From Leptothrix cholodnii SP-6 (GTDB lineage Bacteria > Pseudomonadota > Gammaproteobacteria > Burkholderiales > Burkholderiaceae_C): a stretch of 64,000 nt of DNA. Shown piece by piece: positions 53,000 through 63,108 of the stretch (its first letter is position 1; each line of letters starts with the position of its first letter). Location: assembly GCF_000019785.1 (NCBI RefSeq), contig NC_010524.1:3522001-3586000 (forward strand), written 5' to 3'. The translations under genes and the position numbers were made by a program. The notes beneath the pieces are model-generated. The model was not told the DNA's origin. It was given only the letters and a program-made list of their open reading frames with translations, and ran no database searches.

Positions 53000-54253
53000 A
53001 TGGAATGGCTCGAACCCGTGGCCGAGATCCTGCACATCAGCCCCTGGCCGCCTGATCCGGGCGGTCTGTTCTGGCCGGTGCTGATGCTGCTCAGCGGCGG
53101 ACTGCTCGGCGAGGTGGTGGCGCGCGTGTCGCGCCTGCCGCGGGTGCTGGGCTATTCGACCGCCGGCGTGGTGATCGCGCTGTCGGGCAACGGCACCAGC
53201 ACCGGCCAGCTGCCCGAATCGCTGCGCCTGGTGGTCGACGTGGCGCTGGCGCTGCTGCTGTTCGAGATCGGCAGCCGCGTCAAGCTGCGCTGGCTGCGGG
53301 TCAACCAGGCCTTGCTGTGGACCAGCCTGAGCGAAGCCACGCTGACCTTCTTCACGGTCTATGCGGCGTTGTCGTGGTTCGGTCTCGACCGGCCGCTGGC
53401 GATGGCCTGCGCGGTGCTGGCGATGCCGGCCTCGGCGGCGGTGGCCGGGCGGGTGGCGCTCGAACTGGGCGCGGCCGGCCAGGTGACCGAACGCATGATC
53501 CTGCTGACCGCGCTCAACACGCTCTATGCCACGCTGGCGCTGACGCTGTTTCGCGGCTGGCTGTCGTTCGAACAGATGAGCGACTGGGTCAACGCCTTCG
53601 CGCGCCTGGGCTACAACTTCCTCGGCTCGCTGCTGGTGGCGCTGCTGCTGGCGCGGCTGGTGGCGCTGATCGCGCGCCGGCTCGACCTGCGCAACGACAA
53701 CTCGGTGCTGCTGCTGCTCGGCCTGGTGCTGCTGGCGATCACGCTGGCGCGCTCGCTGGGGCTGTCGACGCTGCTGGTGCCGCTGCTGGCCGGGCTGGCG
53801 CTGCGCAATTCGAGCGAGCGGCCCTGGGTCTGGCCGCGCCACTTCGGCACCGCCGGCGGGGTGCTGGTGCTGATGCTGTTCGTGATCGTCGGTTCGGCCT
53901 GGTCGATCGAGACGCTGGCCGCCGGCGCCGCGGCGGCCGCGGTGCTGGTGCTGGCGCGCGCGGCGGCCAAGCTGCTGGCGGTCAACGGCTGGGCCCGTGT
54001 CAGCGGCCTGAGCGGCAAGCAGGGCCTGGCGCTGGGGATCACGCTGACGCCACTGTCGGCCACCGCGCTGGTGATGCTGGCCGATCTGTATTCGGTCGAC
54101 CCGGCCTTCGGCCGCCAGCTCGCACCGATCGTGCTGAGTGCGATCGCGATGCTCGAACTGCTCGGCCCGCTGGCGGTGCAATGGGCGCTGCAAAGCGCCG
54201 GTGAAGTCACGCCGGGCGCCTTGCAGGCCCGCAGCAAGGGGGCGCGCTCATGA
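53000..54253 (+). CDS. CPA2-type cation:proton antiporter (membrane domain only)
   Basis: 417 aa, about twelve spans, no C-terminal RCK/TrkA domain. [18 protein letters not shown] and [25 protein letters not shown] resemble the Na+/H+ exchanger fold of KefB/NapA relatives. The ATG is supported by AAGGA at 9 nt. The upstream 189 bp after glpK show no gene. Its stop overlaps the YbdK-like start (ATGA), so the three genes to 56201 form one operon. Ion specificity unknown. Confidence 0.85.
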   Translation: MEWLEPVAEILHISPWPPDPGGLFWPVLMLLSGGLLGEVVARVSRLPRVLGYSTAGVVIALSGNGTSTGQLPESLRLVVDVALALLLFEIGSRVKLRWLRVNQALLWTSLSEATLTFFTVYAALSWFGLDRPLAMACAVLAMPASAAVAGRVALELGAAGQVTERMILLTALNTLYATLALTLFRGWLSFEQMSDWVNAFARLGYNFLGSLLVALLLARLVALIARRLDLRNDNSVLLLLGLVLLAITLARSLGLSTLLVPLLAGLALRNSSERPWVWPRHFGTAGGVLVLMLFVIVGSAWSIETLAAGAAAAAVLVLARAAAKLLAVNGWARVSGLSGKQGLALGITLTPLSATALVMLADLYSVDPAFGRQLAPIVLSAIAMLELLGPLAVQWALQSAGEVTPGALQARSKGARS

Positions 54254-55374
54254 GTTTGGGTGAATTCGCACAGTCGCGCTCGCTCACGCTGGGCGTCGAG
54301 CTAGAACTGCAGATCGTCAACACGCACGACTACGACCTGGCGCCGTCGGCGGTCGACCTGCTGCGCCTGATGGAGCGACACAAGGTGCCCGGCAGCGTGG
54401 TGCCGGAGATGACCGACAGCATGATCGAGCTGTCCACCGGCATCTGCACCGACTACGACGACGCGCTGTCGCAGCTGCGCGAGATCCGCGACGCGCTGGT
54501 GTCGTGCGCGGCCCAGCTCAACGTCGGCCTGTGCGGCGGCGGCACCCATCCGTTCCAGGACTGGAGCCAGCGCCGCATCTTCAACAAGCCGCGTTTCCAG
54601 GAGCTGTCGCAGCTCTACGGCTACCTGTCCAAGCAGTTCACGATCTTCGGCCAGCACGTGCACGTCGGCTGCCCGGGGCCGGACCAGGCGCTGGTGCTGC
54701 TGCACGGGCTGTCGCGCTTCATCCCGCACCTGATCGCGCTGAGTGCCTCGTCGCCGTTCGTGCAGGGCACCGACACCGGCTTCGATTCGGCACGGCTGAA
54801 CTCGGTGTTCGCCTTCCCGATGTCGGGCCGCGCGCCCTTCGTGCAGACCTGGGACGACTTCAACGTCTACTTCAACAAGATGACCCGCACCGGCGTCATC
54901 AAGAGCATGAAGGACTTCTACTGGGACATCCGCCCCAAGCCCGAGTACGGCACGATCGAGGTGCGCGTGCTCGACACGCCGCTGACGGTCGAGAAGGCCG
55001 CCGCGATGGCCGGCTACATCCAGTGCCTGGCGCGCTGGCTGCGGGTGGAGAAGCCCTTCGAGCTCAACGAGGACGACTACCTGCCCTACACCTACAACCG
55101 CTTCCAGGCCTGCCGCTTCGGGCTCGACGGCATCTTCGTCGACCCGCAGACCGGCGAACACCGCACGCTGCGCGACGACATCCTGGCCAGCTTCGACAAG
55201 CTCGAACTGCACGCGATGGAGCTGCGCGCCGAGGGCGCCATCAACTACCTGCGCGCCGACCTGCTGCGCATCGGCAACGACGCCAGCTGGATCCGCCACA
55301 TCAACGACGAAGAGCACCTGCTGGCCGAAGTGGTGCGTCAACAATGCCAACGCTGGGCCGGGCAGGGGCGCTGA
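54250..55374 (+). CDS. YbdK-type carboxylate-amine ligase (glutamate-cysteine ligase 2 family)
   Basis: 374 aa. Opening [42 protein letters not shown] and [14 protein letters not shown] match the GCS2/YbdK family, which ligates a carboxylate such as glutamate to an amine with ATP. The exact amine is uncertain: weak gamma-glutamylcysteine activity is reported for YbdK. The neighbouring class I amidotransferase could hydrolyse a gamma-glutamyl product. Confidence 0.88.
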   Translation: MSLGEFAQSRSLTLGVELELQIVNTHDYDLAPSAVDLLRLMERHKVPGSVVPEMTDSMIELSTGICTDYDDALSQLREIRDALVSCAAQLNVGLCGGGTHPFQDWSQRRIFNKPRFQELSQLYGYLSKQFTIFGQHVHVGCPGPDQALVLLHGLSRFIPHLIALSASSPFVQGTDTGFDSARLNSVFAFPMSGRAPFVQTWDDFNVYFNKMTRTGVIKSMKDFYWDIRPKPEYGTIEVRVLDTPLTVEKAAAMAGYIQCLARWLRVEKPFELNEDDYLPYTYNRFQACRFGLDGIFVDPQTGEHRTLRDDILASFDKLELHAMELRAEGAINYLRADLLRIGNDASWIRHINDEEHLLAEVVRQQCQRWAGQGR

Positions 55375-56201
55375 GCCGCGTGCCGGCCTACCCGCTGCCG
55401 GTGCGCGAGCGGCCGCTGCTGATCGGCATGTCGGCGCGGCTGATGCACGTGCCGCCGGTCGAGCTGGGGTTCCGCGGCAAGACGCTGCAGTACCTGGAGC
55501 AGTCGCTGGCGCACTGGATCATGGCGCACGGCGCGATGGCGGTGATGATCCCGACGCTCGGCTTCGACGCCGAGGTGGAGCGCCGCAAGGTCGGCGTGCA
55601 CCACTACGTCGACATGCTCGACGGCCTGGTGCTGCAGGGCGGCGCCGACGTCAGCCCGCTGAGCTACGGCCAGCAGCCGCTGCGCCCCGAGTGGGCCGGC
55701 GACGCGGTGCGCGACCGCTACGAGATCGAGCTGATCGACGGTTTCCTCACCCAGGGCAAGCCGATGCTCGGCATCTGCCGCGGCTGCCAGCTGCTCAACG
55801 TCGCCTTCGGCGGCAGCCTGCTGCAGGACATCAACACCCAGCGACCCGACACGCGCCGCCACGTCGACGGCGTGCTCTACGACCAGCTGCAGCACGGCCT
55901 GCGCTTCGAGCCCGGCAGCCGGCTGGAGAAGATCTACGACGGCCACGCCAGCCCGCGCGTCAACAGCATCCACCACCAGGCGGTCGACCGGCTGGGCTCC
56001 GACCTGGTGGTCGAGGCGCGCTGCGACGAAGACGGCGTGGTCGAGGCGATCCGCTCACGCGGCGACCTGTTCGTGGCCGGCGTGCAGTGGCACCCGGAAT
56101 TCCATCTGCACACCCGGGAACTGCTCGACGCCGAGCCGCTGATGAACGCCTGGCTGGCGGCGGTCAAGGCGCGCCGAGACGGCACGGCGGCACCAGGCTG
56201 A
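55344..56201 (+). CDS. Class I glutamine amidotransferase-like gamma-glutamyl hydrolase (PuuD family)
   Basis: 285 aa from the ATG, overlapping the ligase by 31 nt; a GTG at 55380 is an alternative start. The nucleophile Cys sits in [15 protein letters not shown] and the His in [22 protein letters not shown] and HHQAVDRLG are typical of peptidase C26/PuuD proteins that cleave gamma-glutamyl amides. With the ligase it may form a gamma-glutamylation/deglutamylation pair. Last gene of the antiporter operon. Confidence 0.87.
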   Translation: MPTLGRAGALSRVPAYPLPVRERPLLIGMSARLMHVPPVELGFRGKTLQYLEQSLAHWIMAHGAMAVMIPTLGFDAEVERRKVGVHHYVDMLDGLVLQGGADVSPLSYGQQPLRPEWAGDAVRDRYEIELIDGFLTQGKPMLGICRGCQLLNVAFGGSLLQDINTQRPDTRRHVDGVLYDQLQHGLRFEPGSRLEKIYDGHASPRVNSIHHQAVDRLGSDLVVEARCDEDGVVEAIRSRGDLFVAGVQWHPEFHLHTRELLDAEPLMNAWLAAVKARRDGTAAPG

Positions 56202-56341
56202 ACGGCGGGGTCCTGCGAGCGCGGCGGTAGCAACAAGAGCGCCCCCGGCAGCACCAACCCTGCCGGCAGACTGGCGCAAGAACCGGCGTGATGCGGAGAG
56301 GCAGAACTCACCCGACGTCGCGCCCGCTTACCATCGGATCC

Positions 56342-57430
56342 ATGCCAACTGCCCCCCGTAAGGCGCCCTCCCCCCAGACCCAGCCCACCAGCAGCGAAGT
56401 CGCCCGACGCGCCGGCGTGTCGCGGACCACCGTCTCCTTCGTGCTCAACGGCGTGACCACCCAGGGCATCAGCGAGGCCACCCGCGAGAAAGTGCTCGCC
56501 GCCGCACGCGAGCTCGGCTATGAGCCACATGCGGCGGCGCGTTCACTGGCGGGCGGCTCCACTGGCAACATGGCCCTGGTGATCCCCAAGGTCGAACACC
56601 TGTATTTCGACGCTTTTCTTGAGCAGCTGGTCGCCAGCATCAACGAACACTGCCATCGCCACGGCCTCAAGCTGCTGATCGAGACCCTCGAAGACCCGGG
56701 CGGCAAGGCTGGCGGGTTCATGAAACTGGTGCGCAGCCGGCGCATCGACGGACTGATCATCGCCCACCTGCGCGCTGGCGAGATCGAGTCCCTGCGGCAA
56801 CTGCGCGATGCCGGCATCCCGCTGGTGGTGTTCGACCGAGAGCTGTCGAAGGCCGAGGGTTTCCACACCATGGGCCACGACACCCGGGCATCGGCTCGCA
56901 TGGCGGTGAACCATCTGATCGCGCTCGGGCACCGGCGCATTGGCCTGGTCAACTACGCCCAGCCCGAGTTCCATTCGGTCAACCAGCGTGAACGTGGCTG
57001 GCACCAGGCGCTGGCCGAGCACGGCATCACTGCCGAGCCGCAGTGGGTGACCCACGCCGACATCACCGCCGAGAGCGGCTACCGAGCCACCCGCGAGCTG
57101 CTCGCGCGAGGCGGCCGGCTCACGGCCCTGTTCGCCGGCAACGACACCATCGCCTTCGGCGCGCTGCGCGCGCTGCACGAGGCGGGTCTGCGCGTGCCGC
57201 AGGATGTCGCCGTGGTCGGCTACGACGACATCCCCTTCGCCCCCTACGCCTCGCCGCCACTGACGACCGTGCGTTCCGATCCGGTCGGACACGGCCGGCA
57301 GGCGATCCAGATGCTGCTGGCGCAGATCGAAGGACGCGACCCCGCCGCAGTGGAGCCGGTGCCCGCGCCGACCCTGGTGATCCGAGAATCCTGCGGCGCC
57401 AGCCTGGCCGGACGGATCGCGCCCGGCTAG
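56342..57430 (+). CDS. LacI-family transcriptional regulator
   Basis: 362 aa. The start ATG is followed by a short basic leader, then [22 protein letters not shown], the LacI helix-turn-helix with hinge, and a periplasmic-binding-protein-like sensor ([23 protein letters not shown]). A sugar is the usual effector. It is convergent with the halogenase-family gene: the four bases CTAG at 57427-57430 hold both stop codons. The TonB receptor upstream of that gene carries a LacI-like palindrome in its promoter, a likely target. Confidence 0.9.
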   Translation: MPTAPRKAPSPQTQPTSSEVARRAGVSRTTVSFVLNGVTTQGISEATREKVLAAARELGYEPHAAARSLAGGSTGNMALVIPKVEHLYFDAFLEQLVASINEHCHRHGLKLLIETLEDPGGKAGGFMKLVRSRRIDGLIIAHLRAGEIESLRQLRDAGIPLVVFDRELSKAEGFHTMGHDTRASARMAVNHLIALGHRRIGLVNYAQPEFHSVNQRERGWHQALAEHGITAEPQWVTHADITAESGYRATRELLARGGRLTALFAGNDTIAFGALRALHEAGLRVPQDVAVVGYDDIPFAPYASPPLTTVRSDPVGHGRQAIQMLLAQIEGRDPAAVEPVPAPTLVIRESCGASLAGRIAPG

Positions 57431-58962
57431 GCTGGGCAGGCCGCACGGGCGGCGCAGTGGCGCCGGATGAAATCGGCATGGCCGGGCAGGCCGTGGGCGG
57501 CACTCACCATGGCCTGGCGCAGCCGCGCCAGCACGGCATCGCCATCGACGTCGCGCAGATCGACCAGGGGATCGTGGCGCTGCGGCCAGTTCAGCTGGCC
57601 GATGTGCACCGACAGCCAGCTGGCGTTGCCGAACAGCTCCATGCCCTCGCTGACCAGGCGGCCGTAGCGCCGGAAATGCTCGATCTTGTATTGCAGCGTG
57701 TCGGGTATCGGCATCGCCGCGCAGTAGCGCCACAGCGGCGCGTCATCCCGCTCGGTGAGCTTGTAGTGCAGGATCAGGAAGTCGCGGATGCGCTCGAACT
57801 CCTGCACCCCGATGCGGTTGTATTCGGCCGCCGTCAGCGGATCGAAGTCGCGATCGGGAAACAGCGCCAGCAGCCGCGAGATGCCCGACTGCACCAGGTG
57901 CAGGCTGGTCGACTCCAGCGGTTCCATGAAGCCGCTGGCCAGGCCCAGCGCCACGACATTGCGGTTCCAGAACTGCTTGCGCCGGCCGGTGGTGAAACGC
58001 AGCGCTCGCGGTGCGGCCAGGGCCGCGCCGTCGAGGTTGTCGAGCAGCACCGCCGCCGCTTCGTCGTCATCGAGGAACTGGCTGCTGTAGACATGGCCGT
58101 TGCCGATGCGGTGCTGCAGCGGGATGCGCCACTGCCAGCCGGCCGCGCGCGCGGTCGAGCGCGTGTAGGGCGTCAGCTCGCCCCCCTCGGGCGACTCAGG
58201 ATGACTGCAGGGCACCGCCATCGCGCGATCGCAGGGCAACCAGTGGCTCCAGTCCTCGTAGCCGGTGTGCAGGGTCTGCTCGATCAGCAGGCCACGAAAG
58301 CCCGAGCAGTCGATGAACAGCTCGCCGGCGATGTCACGCCCGTCGGCGAGTCGCACCGATGCGACGAAGCCGTCGGTCGGGCGCAGGGCGACACCGACGA
58401 CCTGGCCCTCGATACGCCGCACCCCGCGCGCCTCGGACACCTCGCGCAGGTAGCGGGCGTAGAGCGTGGCGTCGAAGTGGTAGGCATAGTCGAAGGTCGA
58501 CAGCACCGAGCGCGGATCGCTCGAGGGCCTGTCGAACCGGCCCCGACTGGCCATCACCCAGGCCATCGAATGTTCGTCGATGCCGGGCATGCCTTCACGC
58601 CCTCGGCTGCGCAGCCAATACTGGTGTTGCGGCGACAGATCGAACTGCACGCCATGCGGGCCGAAGGGATGGAAGTAGCGCTGGCCGAGCCGGGCCCAGT
58701 CGACGAATTCGATCCCGAGCTTGAAGGTGCCCTGGGTGCGCTTGAGGAACTCGGCCTCGTCCAGGCCCAGGGTCTGGTTGAAGATCCTGATCGGAGGAAT
58801 CGTCGCCTCGCCGACACCGACGGTGCCGATCTCATCGGATTCGACCAGCGTGACACGACAGCGCTGCGACAGCGCGCTGGACAAGGCCGCCGCGGCCATC
58901 CAGCCGGCCGAACCACCACCGATGATGACGATGTCGCGCAGATGGCGTTCAGGATTTGACAT
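57427..58962 (-). CDS. Flavin-dependent tryptophan-halogenase-family enzyme
   Basis: 511 aa with GGAGG 7 nt before the ATG. FADH2-binding GGGSAGW (15-21), GVGEATIP (49-56), a Lys at residue 81 in TFKLGIEF aligning with the catalytic Lys of PrnA, the WxWxIP motif as GWQWRIPL, and [10 protein letters not shown] with the conserved Glu are all present. Halogenases of this class use FADH2, O2 and halide to make hypohalous acid at Lys. In many proteobacteria such genes sit with TonB receptors and sugar regulons without known halogenated product; the same holds here. Confidence 0.85.
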   Translation of the reverse strand: MSNPERHLRDIVIIGGGSAGWMAAAALSSALSQRCRVTLVESDEIGTVGVGEATIPPIRIFNQTLGLDEAEFLKRTQGTFKLGIEFVDWARLGQRYFHPFGPHGVQFDLSPQHQYWLRSRGREGMPGIDEHSMAWVMASRGRFDRPSSDPRSVLSTFDYAYHFDATLYARYLREVSEARGVRRIEGQVVGVALRPTDGFVASVRLADGRDIAGELFIDCSGFRGLLIEQTLHTGYEDWSHWLPCDRAMAVPCSHPESPEGGELTPYTRSTARAAGWQWRIPLQHRIGNGHVYSSQFLDDDEAAAVLLDNLDGAALAAPRALRFTTGRRKQFWNRNVVALGLASGFMEPLESTSLHLVQSGISRLLALFPDRDFDPLTAAEYNRIGVQEFERIRDFLILHYKLTERDDAPLWRYCAAMPIPDTLQYKIEHFRRYGRLVSEGMELFGNASWLSVHIGQLNWPQRHDPLVDLRDVDGDAVLARLRQAMVSAAHGLPGHADFIRRHCAARAACPA

Positions 58963-58985
58963 GCGCTGGCCTCCGTGTGGAGCGG

Positions 58986-59009
58986 AAAAAGGGGCGACTT
59001 GCGTCGCCC
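58986..59009 (-). terminator. Intrinsic terminator between TonB receptor and halogenase genes
   Basis: On the minus strand, arms GGGCGAC and GTCGCCC around GCAA are followed by CTTTTT. It lies downstream of the receptor gene and 24 nt upstream of the halogenase start, so the two genes on this strand may be separately or only partly co-transcribed. Confidence 0.65.
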
Positions 59010-59070
59010 GTAAAGTTGCAACCCGAGGGGATCTGCGCCCCCCTTGATCTCCCTGATCTCACCTCATCGA

Positions 59071-61698
59071 TCAGAACGCATGTCGGATCGACGCCGTGAA
59101 CGATCGGCCCGTTTCCGGCCGCAGTTCGACGATGTTCTGGGCGTTCGGGCCACCCACGCCGCCCGACGAGGCGACCTTGTCGAACAGGTTGCTGGCGTTC
59201 AGCGTCAGCGTCGTGTTCTCGGCCATCTCGTAGCCGACGAAGGCATTGACGATGTAGCGGCCCGCGACCTTCGTGGTGTTGAAGGTGTTGTTCCACACCG
59301 AGGTCTGGCCGAAAATCGACGCGCCGGTGGTCACCGGGCCGAAGGTGTAGCGCGGCGAGATCGAATAGAGCACCGTGGGCACGCCACCCGGCACCTTGCC
59401 CACCGTGCTGGCCCCTTGCGCCGTGCCGACCAGGTCCTTCGTGATTTTCAGGTCGGTGTAGACGGCATTGGCATTGATCGCGAAGTTGCCGATGCTCAGC
59501 GCCGACTCGAGCTCCAGGCCGCGGGCCCGGGTCCCCACCACGTTCAGCTTCGGACCGATGGTGCGCGTCTGGTCGTAGTCGTACTCGTCCACCGTCGCCG
59601 TGAAGAGCGTGGCGAACAGGCCGTAGCTGCCCCAGTCGCGGCTGCCGCGGTGCTTCACGCCGATTTCACGCTGCTTGACGGTCGCGACCGCCTGGGCCTC
59701 CAGGCCGGCCATCAGGGCACCGGTCACCGAGTTCACGAAAGGCGAGAACAGCAGGCGGTCGGCGATGGCCCGACCGCCCTTGCTGACACGCGCGAACGTG
59801 CTGGTGTCGTTGCTGAGGCGGTAGTTGGCACCCAGGGAGTACGAGGTGTAGTTGACCTTGTAGTTGATCGGACTCGGGTTGCTGGTGTCAACCAACCAGA
59901 CGTTGCGCTCGGCACCATCGATGACCCCATCCCGGTTGACGTCGAGACCGCCGGCGACCTGCTTGCCGCCGGCATAGCTGCCGGTGGCACGGACCATGTC
60001 GTGGCGCAGGCTGGCCTCCAGGTCGACCGGGCCGCTTTCGAGCGCCAGCGACAGGTAGGGCGCGTCGGTGGTGTAGTGCGCATTGACGCTGCGGGCGCAG
60101 CAGCCGCCCCACTGGTTGTTGTAGCCCGTCAGGCCGGCGGTGGTCAGCATCGCGCCGGCGGCATCCCTGACGTCGATCAGCGCGCCGTTGCGGCCGATCT
60201 CCATCAGGCGCTCGCTGATCTGCCATTCCTGGACGATGTCCTGGTTGGAACGGTAGTAGCCCAGCTTGGTGTTGAGCTTGTTGCCGCTCAGCTCGAAGGC
60301 CTTGCTCAGGCTCAGGTCGTTGGCGTAGTGGCCCATGTCGGGCGACTGCTGGTTGATCGCCGCGCTCTGCGACACCAGCCCGGTCTGCAGGTTGGTGTCG
60401 GTGACGGCCTGGCCGGCCTTCGGGCCGTTGAAGTACACCGCCGACGAGCCGGCGCCGAAGTTGCCGAGCATGCCACCCAGCGTGTTGGCACCCCAGAACT
60501 GGGTCTGGAAGGCACTCGAGGTGCGGCTGATCTTGAACTTGTTGTCGATCGTGAACCCGGTCGGCAGTTCGTTGTGGAACTCCAGACCCACCGTCTTCGA
60601 CTTGACCGTGATGCCCCTGGACACGTCGGCCATGCCGGTGCTGGTGCCGACCGGGCCGATCGTCGGCATGCTGGTGTTGTAGATCGACAGCTGCGAATCC
60701 TTGCGGATGTCGAAACCGTTGATCGAGCTCATGCCGGTGACCGTGTTGCCGCTCAACGAAGCACGCGCCGGCATGCTGGTGTAGGTCGGTGCACTCTCGT
60801 CGAGGGACTTGAACGAGACCCGCAGATAGCCCTTGTCGCCGTTGAAGGCGTTGGTCAGATTGCCCTTGATCTGATGGCCACGCAGGGCATGGGTGTCGTT
60901 GGCACGCGGGCCTTCGCCGTCGCGGAAGTAGCCGCCGATGTGGAAGCGCAGGTTCGGACTGAGCTTGCCGCCGTAGTCGCCGTCGACACGGGTCTCGTCG
61001 AAGTTCAGGCCACGTGTCAGGCCGATCGATCCGCCCTTCTCCTTGCCGGTCTTGCTGATGTAGTTGATGACCGCGCCCGGGGCGTGCGAGGCGAAGGTTG
61101 CCGCCGAGCCGCCCCGCAGCGTCTGGATGCTGTCGACGTTGTTATCGAAGCGGATGAAGTAGTCGTTGTTGCCGAAGTTCATGTCGCCGAACTCGACCAC
61201 GGGCAGGCCATCCTCCTGGAGCTGGACGAACTTCGAGCCGCCCGACGAGATCGGCAGGCCGCGCACCGTGATGTTGGAGTTGCCGCCCGGACCGGCCGAA
61301 CTTTCAGCCCGGATACCCGGGATCAGGTGCAGCACGTCGGCTTCGGAGCGGGCACCGAAGTCGGCGACCTGCTGCTGGTCGACGTCGGTCACCGACACCG
61401 AGCTGCGCATCTTCGACTTCTTCTGGCTGGTGCCGGTGACGACGACACGATCCAGGCCGACGACGTCGCCCTTGTCTCGCTTGCCCGCGACGGCTGCCCC
61501 TGCCGCGCCGGTGGCGGCCGATGCTTCTGCCTTGGCTGCGTCGGCCTGGGTGGCCTCGGCGGCCTTGTCCTCGGCCGCCACAGGGCCCTGGGCCTGTACC
61601 GGACCGGCGAGCAGGACCGCGAAGGCCGACGAGGTCAGCAGCGCGGCGATCTGGTTGAGTTTCGGCGCCCTAGCTGGGCGCACGCGATGTTTGTGCAT
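59071..61698 (-). CDS. TonB-dependent outer-membrane receptor
   Basis: 875 aa from the ATG with GAGGAG 5-6 nt upstream; an earlier in-frame ATG at 61722 is less well placed. A signal peptide (LLTSSAFAVLLAGPVQAQ) is followed by an Ala-rich linker and a candidate TonB box (RVVVTGTS), the plug domain (NSNITVRGLPISSGGSKFVQLQEDGLPVVE) and a beta-barrel ending in HAF. The halogenase-family gene and LacI regulator downstream suggest a carbohydrate or small-molecule uptake system. Ligand unknown. Confidence 0.93.
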   Translation of the reverse strand: MHKHRVRPARAPKLNQIAALLTSSAFAVLLAGPVQAQGPVAAEDKAAEATQADAAKAEASAATGAAGAAVAGKRDKGDVVGLDRVVVTGTSQKKSKMRSSVSVTDVDQQQVADFGARSEADVLHLIPGIRAESSAGPGGNSNITVRGLPISSGGSKFVQLQEDGLPVVEFGDMNFGNNDYFIRFDNNVDSIQTLRGGSAATFASHAPGAVINYISKTGKEKGGSIGLTRGLNFDETRVDGDYGGKLSPNLRFHIGGYFRDGEGPRANDTHALRGHQIKGNLTNAFNGDKGYLRVSFKSLDESAPTYTSMPARASLSGNTVTGMSSINGFDIRKDSQLSIYNTSMPTIGPVGTSTGMADVSRGITVKSKTVGLEFHNELPTGFTIDNKFKISRTSSAFQTQFWGANTLGGMLGNFGAGSSAVYFNGPKAGQAVTDTNLQTGLVSQSAAINQQSPDMGHYANDLSLSKAFELSGNKLNTKLGYYRSNQDIVQEWQISERLMEIGRNGALIDVRDAAGAMLTTAGLTGYNNQWGGCCARSVNAHYTTDAPYLSLALESGPVDLEASLRHDMVRATGSYAGGKQVAGGLDVNRDGVIDGAERNVWLVDTSNPSPINYKVNYTSYSLGANYRLSNDTSTFARVSKGGRAIADRLLFSPFVNSVTGALMAGLEAQAVATVKQREIGVKHRGSRDWGSYGLFATLFTATVDEYDYDQTRTIGPKLNVVGTRARGLELESALSIGNFAINANAVYTDLKITKDLVGTAQGASTVGKVPGGVPTVLYSISPRYTFGPVTTGASIFGQTSVWNNTFNTTKVAGRYIVNAFVGYEMAENTTLTLNASNLFDKVASSGGVGGPNAQNIVELRPETGRSFTASIRHAF

Positions 61699-61802
61699 CG
61701 TTTCTCCTCGTGAGGTATGCATGGTTGGAATCGCTGGATCGCGTCGGCCGTTGCGGGCTGTCGACGCCTCTTGCTGCTCAAGAGAGGGTGAAAGACCCGG
61801 CG

Positions 61803-61818
61803 GCTAACTCGCGTTAGC
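61803..61818. promoter_or_regulatory. LacI-type operator candidate upstream of the TonB receptor gene
   Basis: GCTAACTCGCGTTAGC is a 16-bp palindrome (6-bp arms) with a central CG, the layout of many LacI-family operators. It lies 105 bp upstream of the receptor start. The LacI gene at 56342 is the nearest candidate regulator. No second copy was found upstream of the regulator or the halogenase gene. Confidence 0.45.
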
Positions 61819-61881
61819 TGCAGGGCAAAAAAAAGGAACCGGAGCCCGCCGCACCCACCAGGCACGGCGGTCGTCATCGAC

Positions 61882-63087
61882 TCATGTCCACAGCGCAGAG
61901 CCGAGCCTGCCGCGCAGGCGCGCCAGCAGCGGGGCAGCCATCGGTACCGTCAGCATCGTGCTGCCCACGGCCATCAGCAGCAGCGCGGTGAAGGCATCTG
62001 CGGTGATCACCTGGCGGTCGAGCAGGATGTTGGCGAAGATGATCATGATCAGCGCCTTGGTCTGCAGCAGCCAGCCCACCAGCCTGGCCTCGGCGCTGCT
62101 CCAGCCGAGCACATGGCCGGCCAGGCGCACACCCAGCAGCTTGCCGCCCACCGAAGCCACCAGCAGCACCAGCGCGGCGATCAGCACGTCGGCGCCCTGT
62201 ACCGACCAATGCGTGCGCAGGCCGGTGGACAGGAAGAAGACCGGCATCAGCAGCATCAGCACATGGTGGCGCAGCGTGTCCATCGCCGCACGGTCGAACA
62301 GATCGGCATCGAGCACCGCGCCGGCCAGGAAGGCGCCGACCATGTAGTGCAGGCCGGCCCAGTCGGCCGCAAGAGCGCAGACCGCCAGCCAGACCGGCGC
62401 GAGGTACCAGCGGTCTTGTTCGGCAACGCACCGCATCAGCACGCGCATGGCCCAGGCGAGCAGGCCGAAGCCCAGAAGGAAAGCGGCCTGGTGGCCCATG
62501 CGCTGCCAGTCCATCAGGATCAGCGCCATCACCGCCCAGATCAGGATGTCGTCGAGGCTGGCATAACGCAGGATGCGCTGCCCCATTGGCTCACGCAGCA
62601 GGCTCAGGCGCTCGAGGAACAGCACCAGGATGGGCAGCGCCGTCACCGCGCAGGCCATGCCCACGCCGACGACGAACTGCCAGGGCAGCGCGGCCGGCCC
62701 GATCCAGCCGCTGGTCATCAGCCCTCCGCAGGCCGCCACGCCACCGGCGAGCAGCGGCACACCCAGCGCCAACGCCGCGGTCGTGCCGGTCTCACGGCGA
62801 TGCCGCCAGGCCGCGCCCAGGTCCAGTTCGATCCCGGCGATGAAGACGAACAGCATGACCGCCCACCAGGCCACACCGTTGAGCGCCTGGATCACCGGCG
62901 GCGTGAACACGACGGCATGCAGATCCGGCCACCACTGGCCGAGTACACCGGGACCGAGCGCGATGCCGGCTAGGATCTGCACCACCACCAGCGGCGCCCA
63001 GGCATCGATGTCGGCCAGGCGCCAGACCAGGTAGGGCAGCGCAAAGACCACGGTCATCGCGACGAGAAAGGCTTCGGCGGTGTTCAT
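61882..63087 (-). CDS. Cation:proton antiporter (CPA2-like membrane domain)
   Basis: 401 aa with about twelve spans and no regulatory tail. LVVVQILAGIALGPGVLGQWWPDL and LFVFIAGIELDLGAAWRHRRE are typical first-domain features, and DADLFDRAAMDTLRHHVLMLLMPVFFLSTGL is a core crossover-like stretch. It is the second such antiporter in the window. It follows the TPR gene by 21 nt and lies 183 nt upstream of the TonB receptor gene. Transported cation unknown. Confidence 0.85.
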   Translation of the reverse strand: MNTAEAFLVAMTVVFALPYLVWRLADIDAWAPLVVVQILAGIALGPGVLGQWWPDLHAVVFTPPVIQALNGVAWWAVMLFVFIAGIELDLGAAWRHRRETGTTAALALGVPLLAGGVAACGGLMTSGWIGPAALPWQFVVGVGMACAVTALPILVLFLERLSLLREPMGQRILRYASLDDILIWAVMALILMDWQRMGHQAAFLLGFGLLAWAMRVLMRCVAEQDRWYLAPVWLAVCALAADWAGLHYMVGAFLAGAVLDADLFDRAAMDTLRHHVLMLLMPVFFLSTGLRTHWSVQGADVLIAALVLLVASVGGKLLGVRLAGHVLGWSSAEARLVGWLLQTKALIMIIFANILLDRQVITADAFTALLLMAVGSTMLTVPMAAPLLARLRGRLGSALWT

Positions 63088-63108
63088 GCGACCGGTCCGG
63101 GTGAGATC

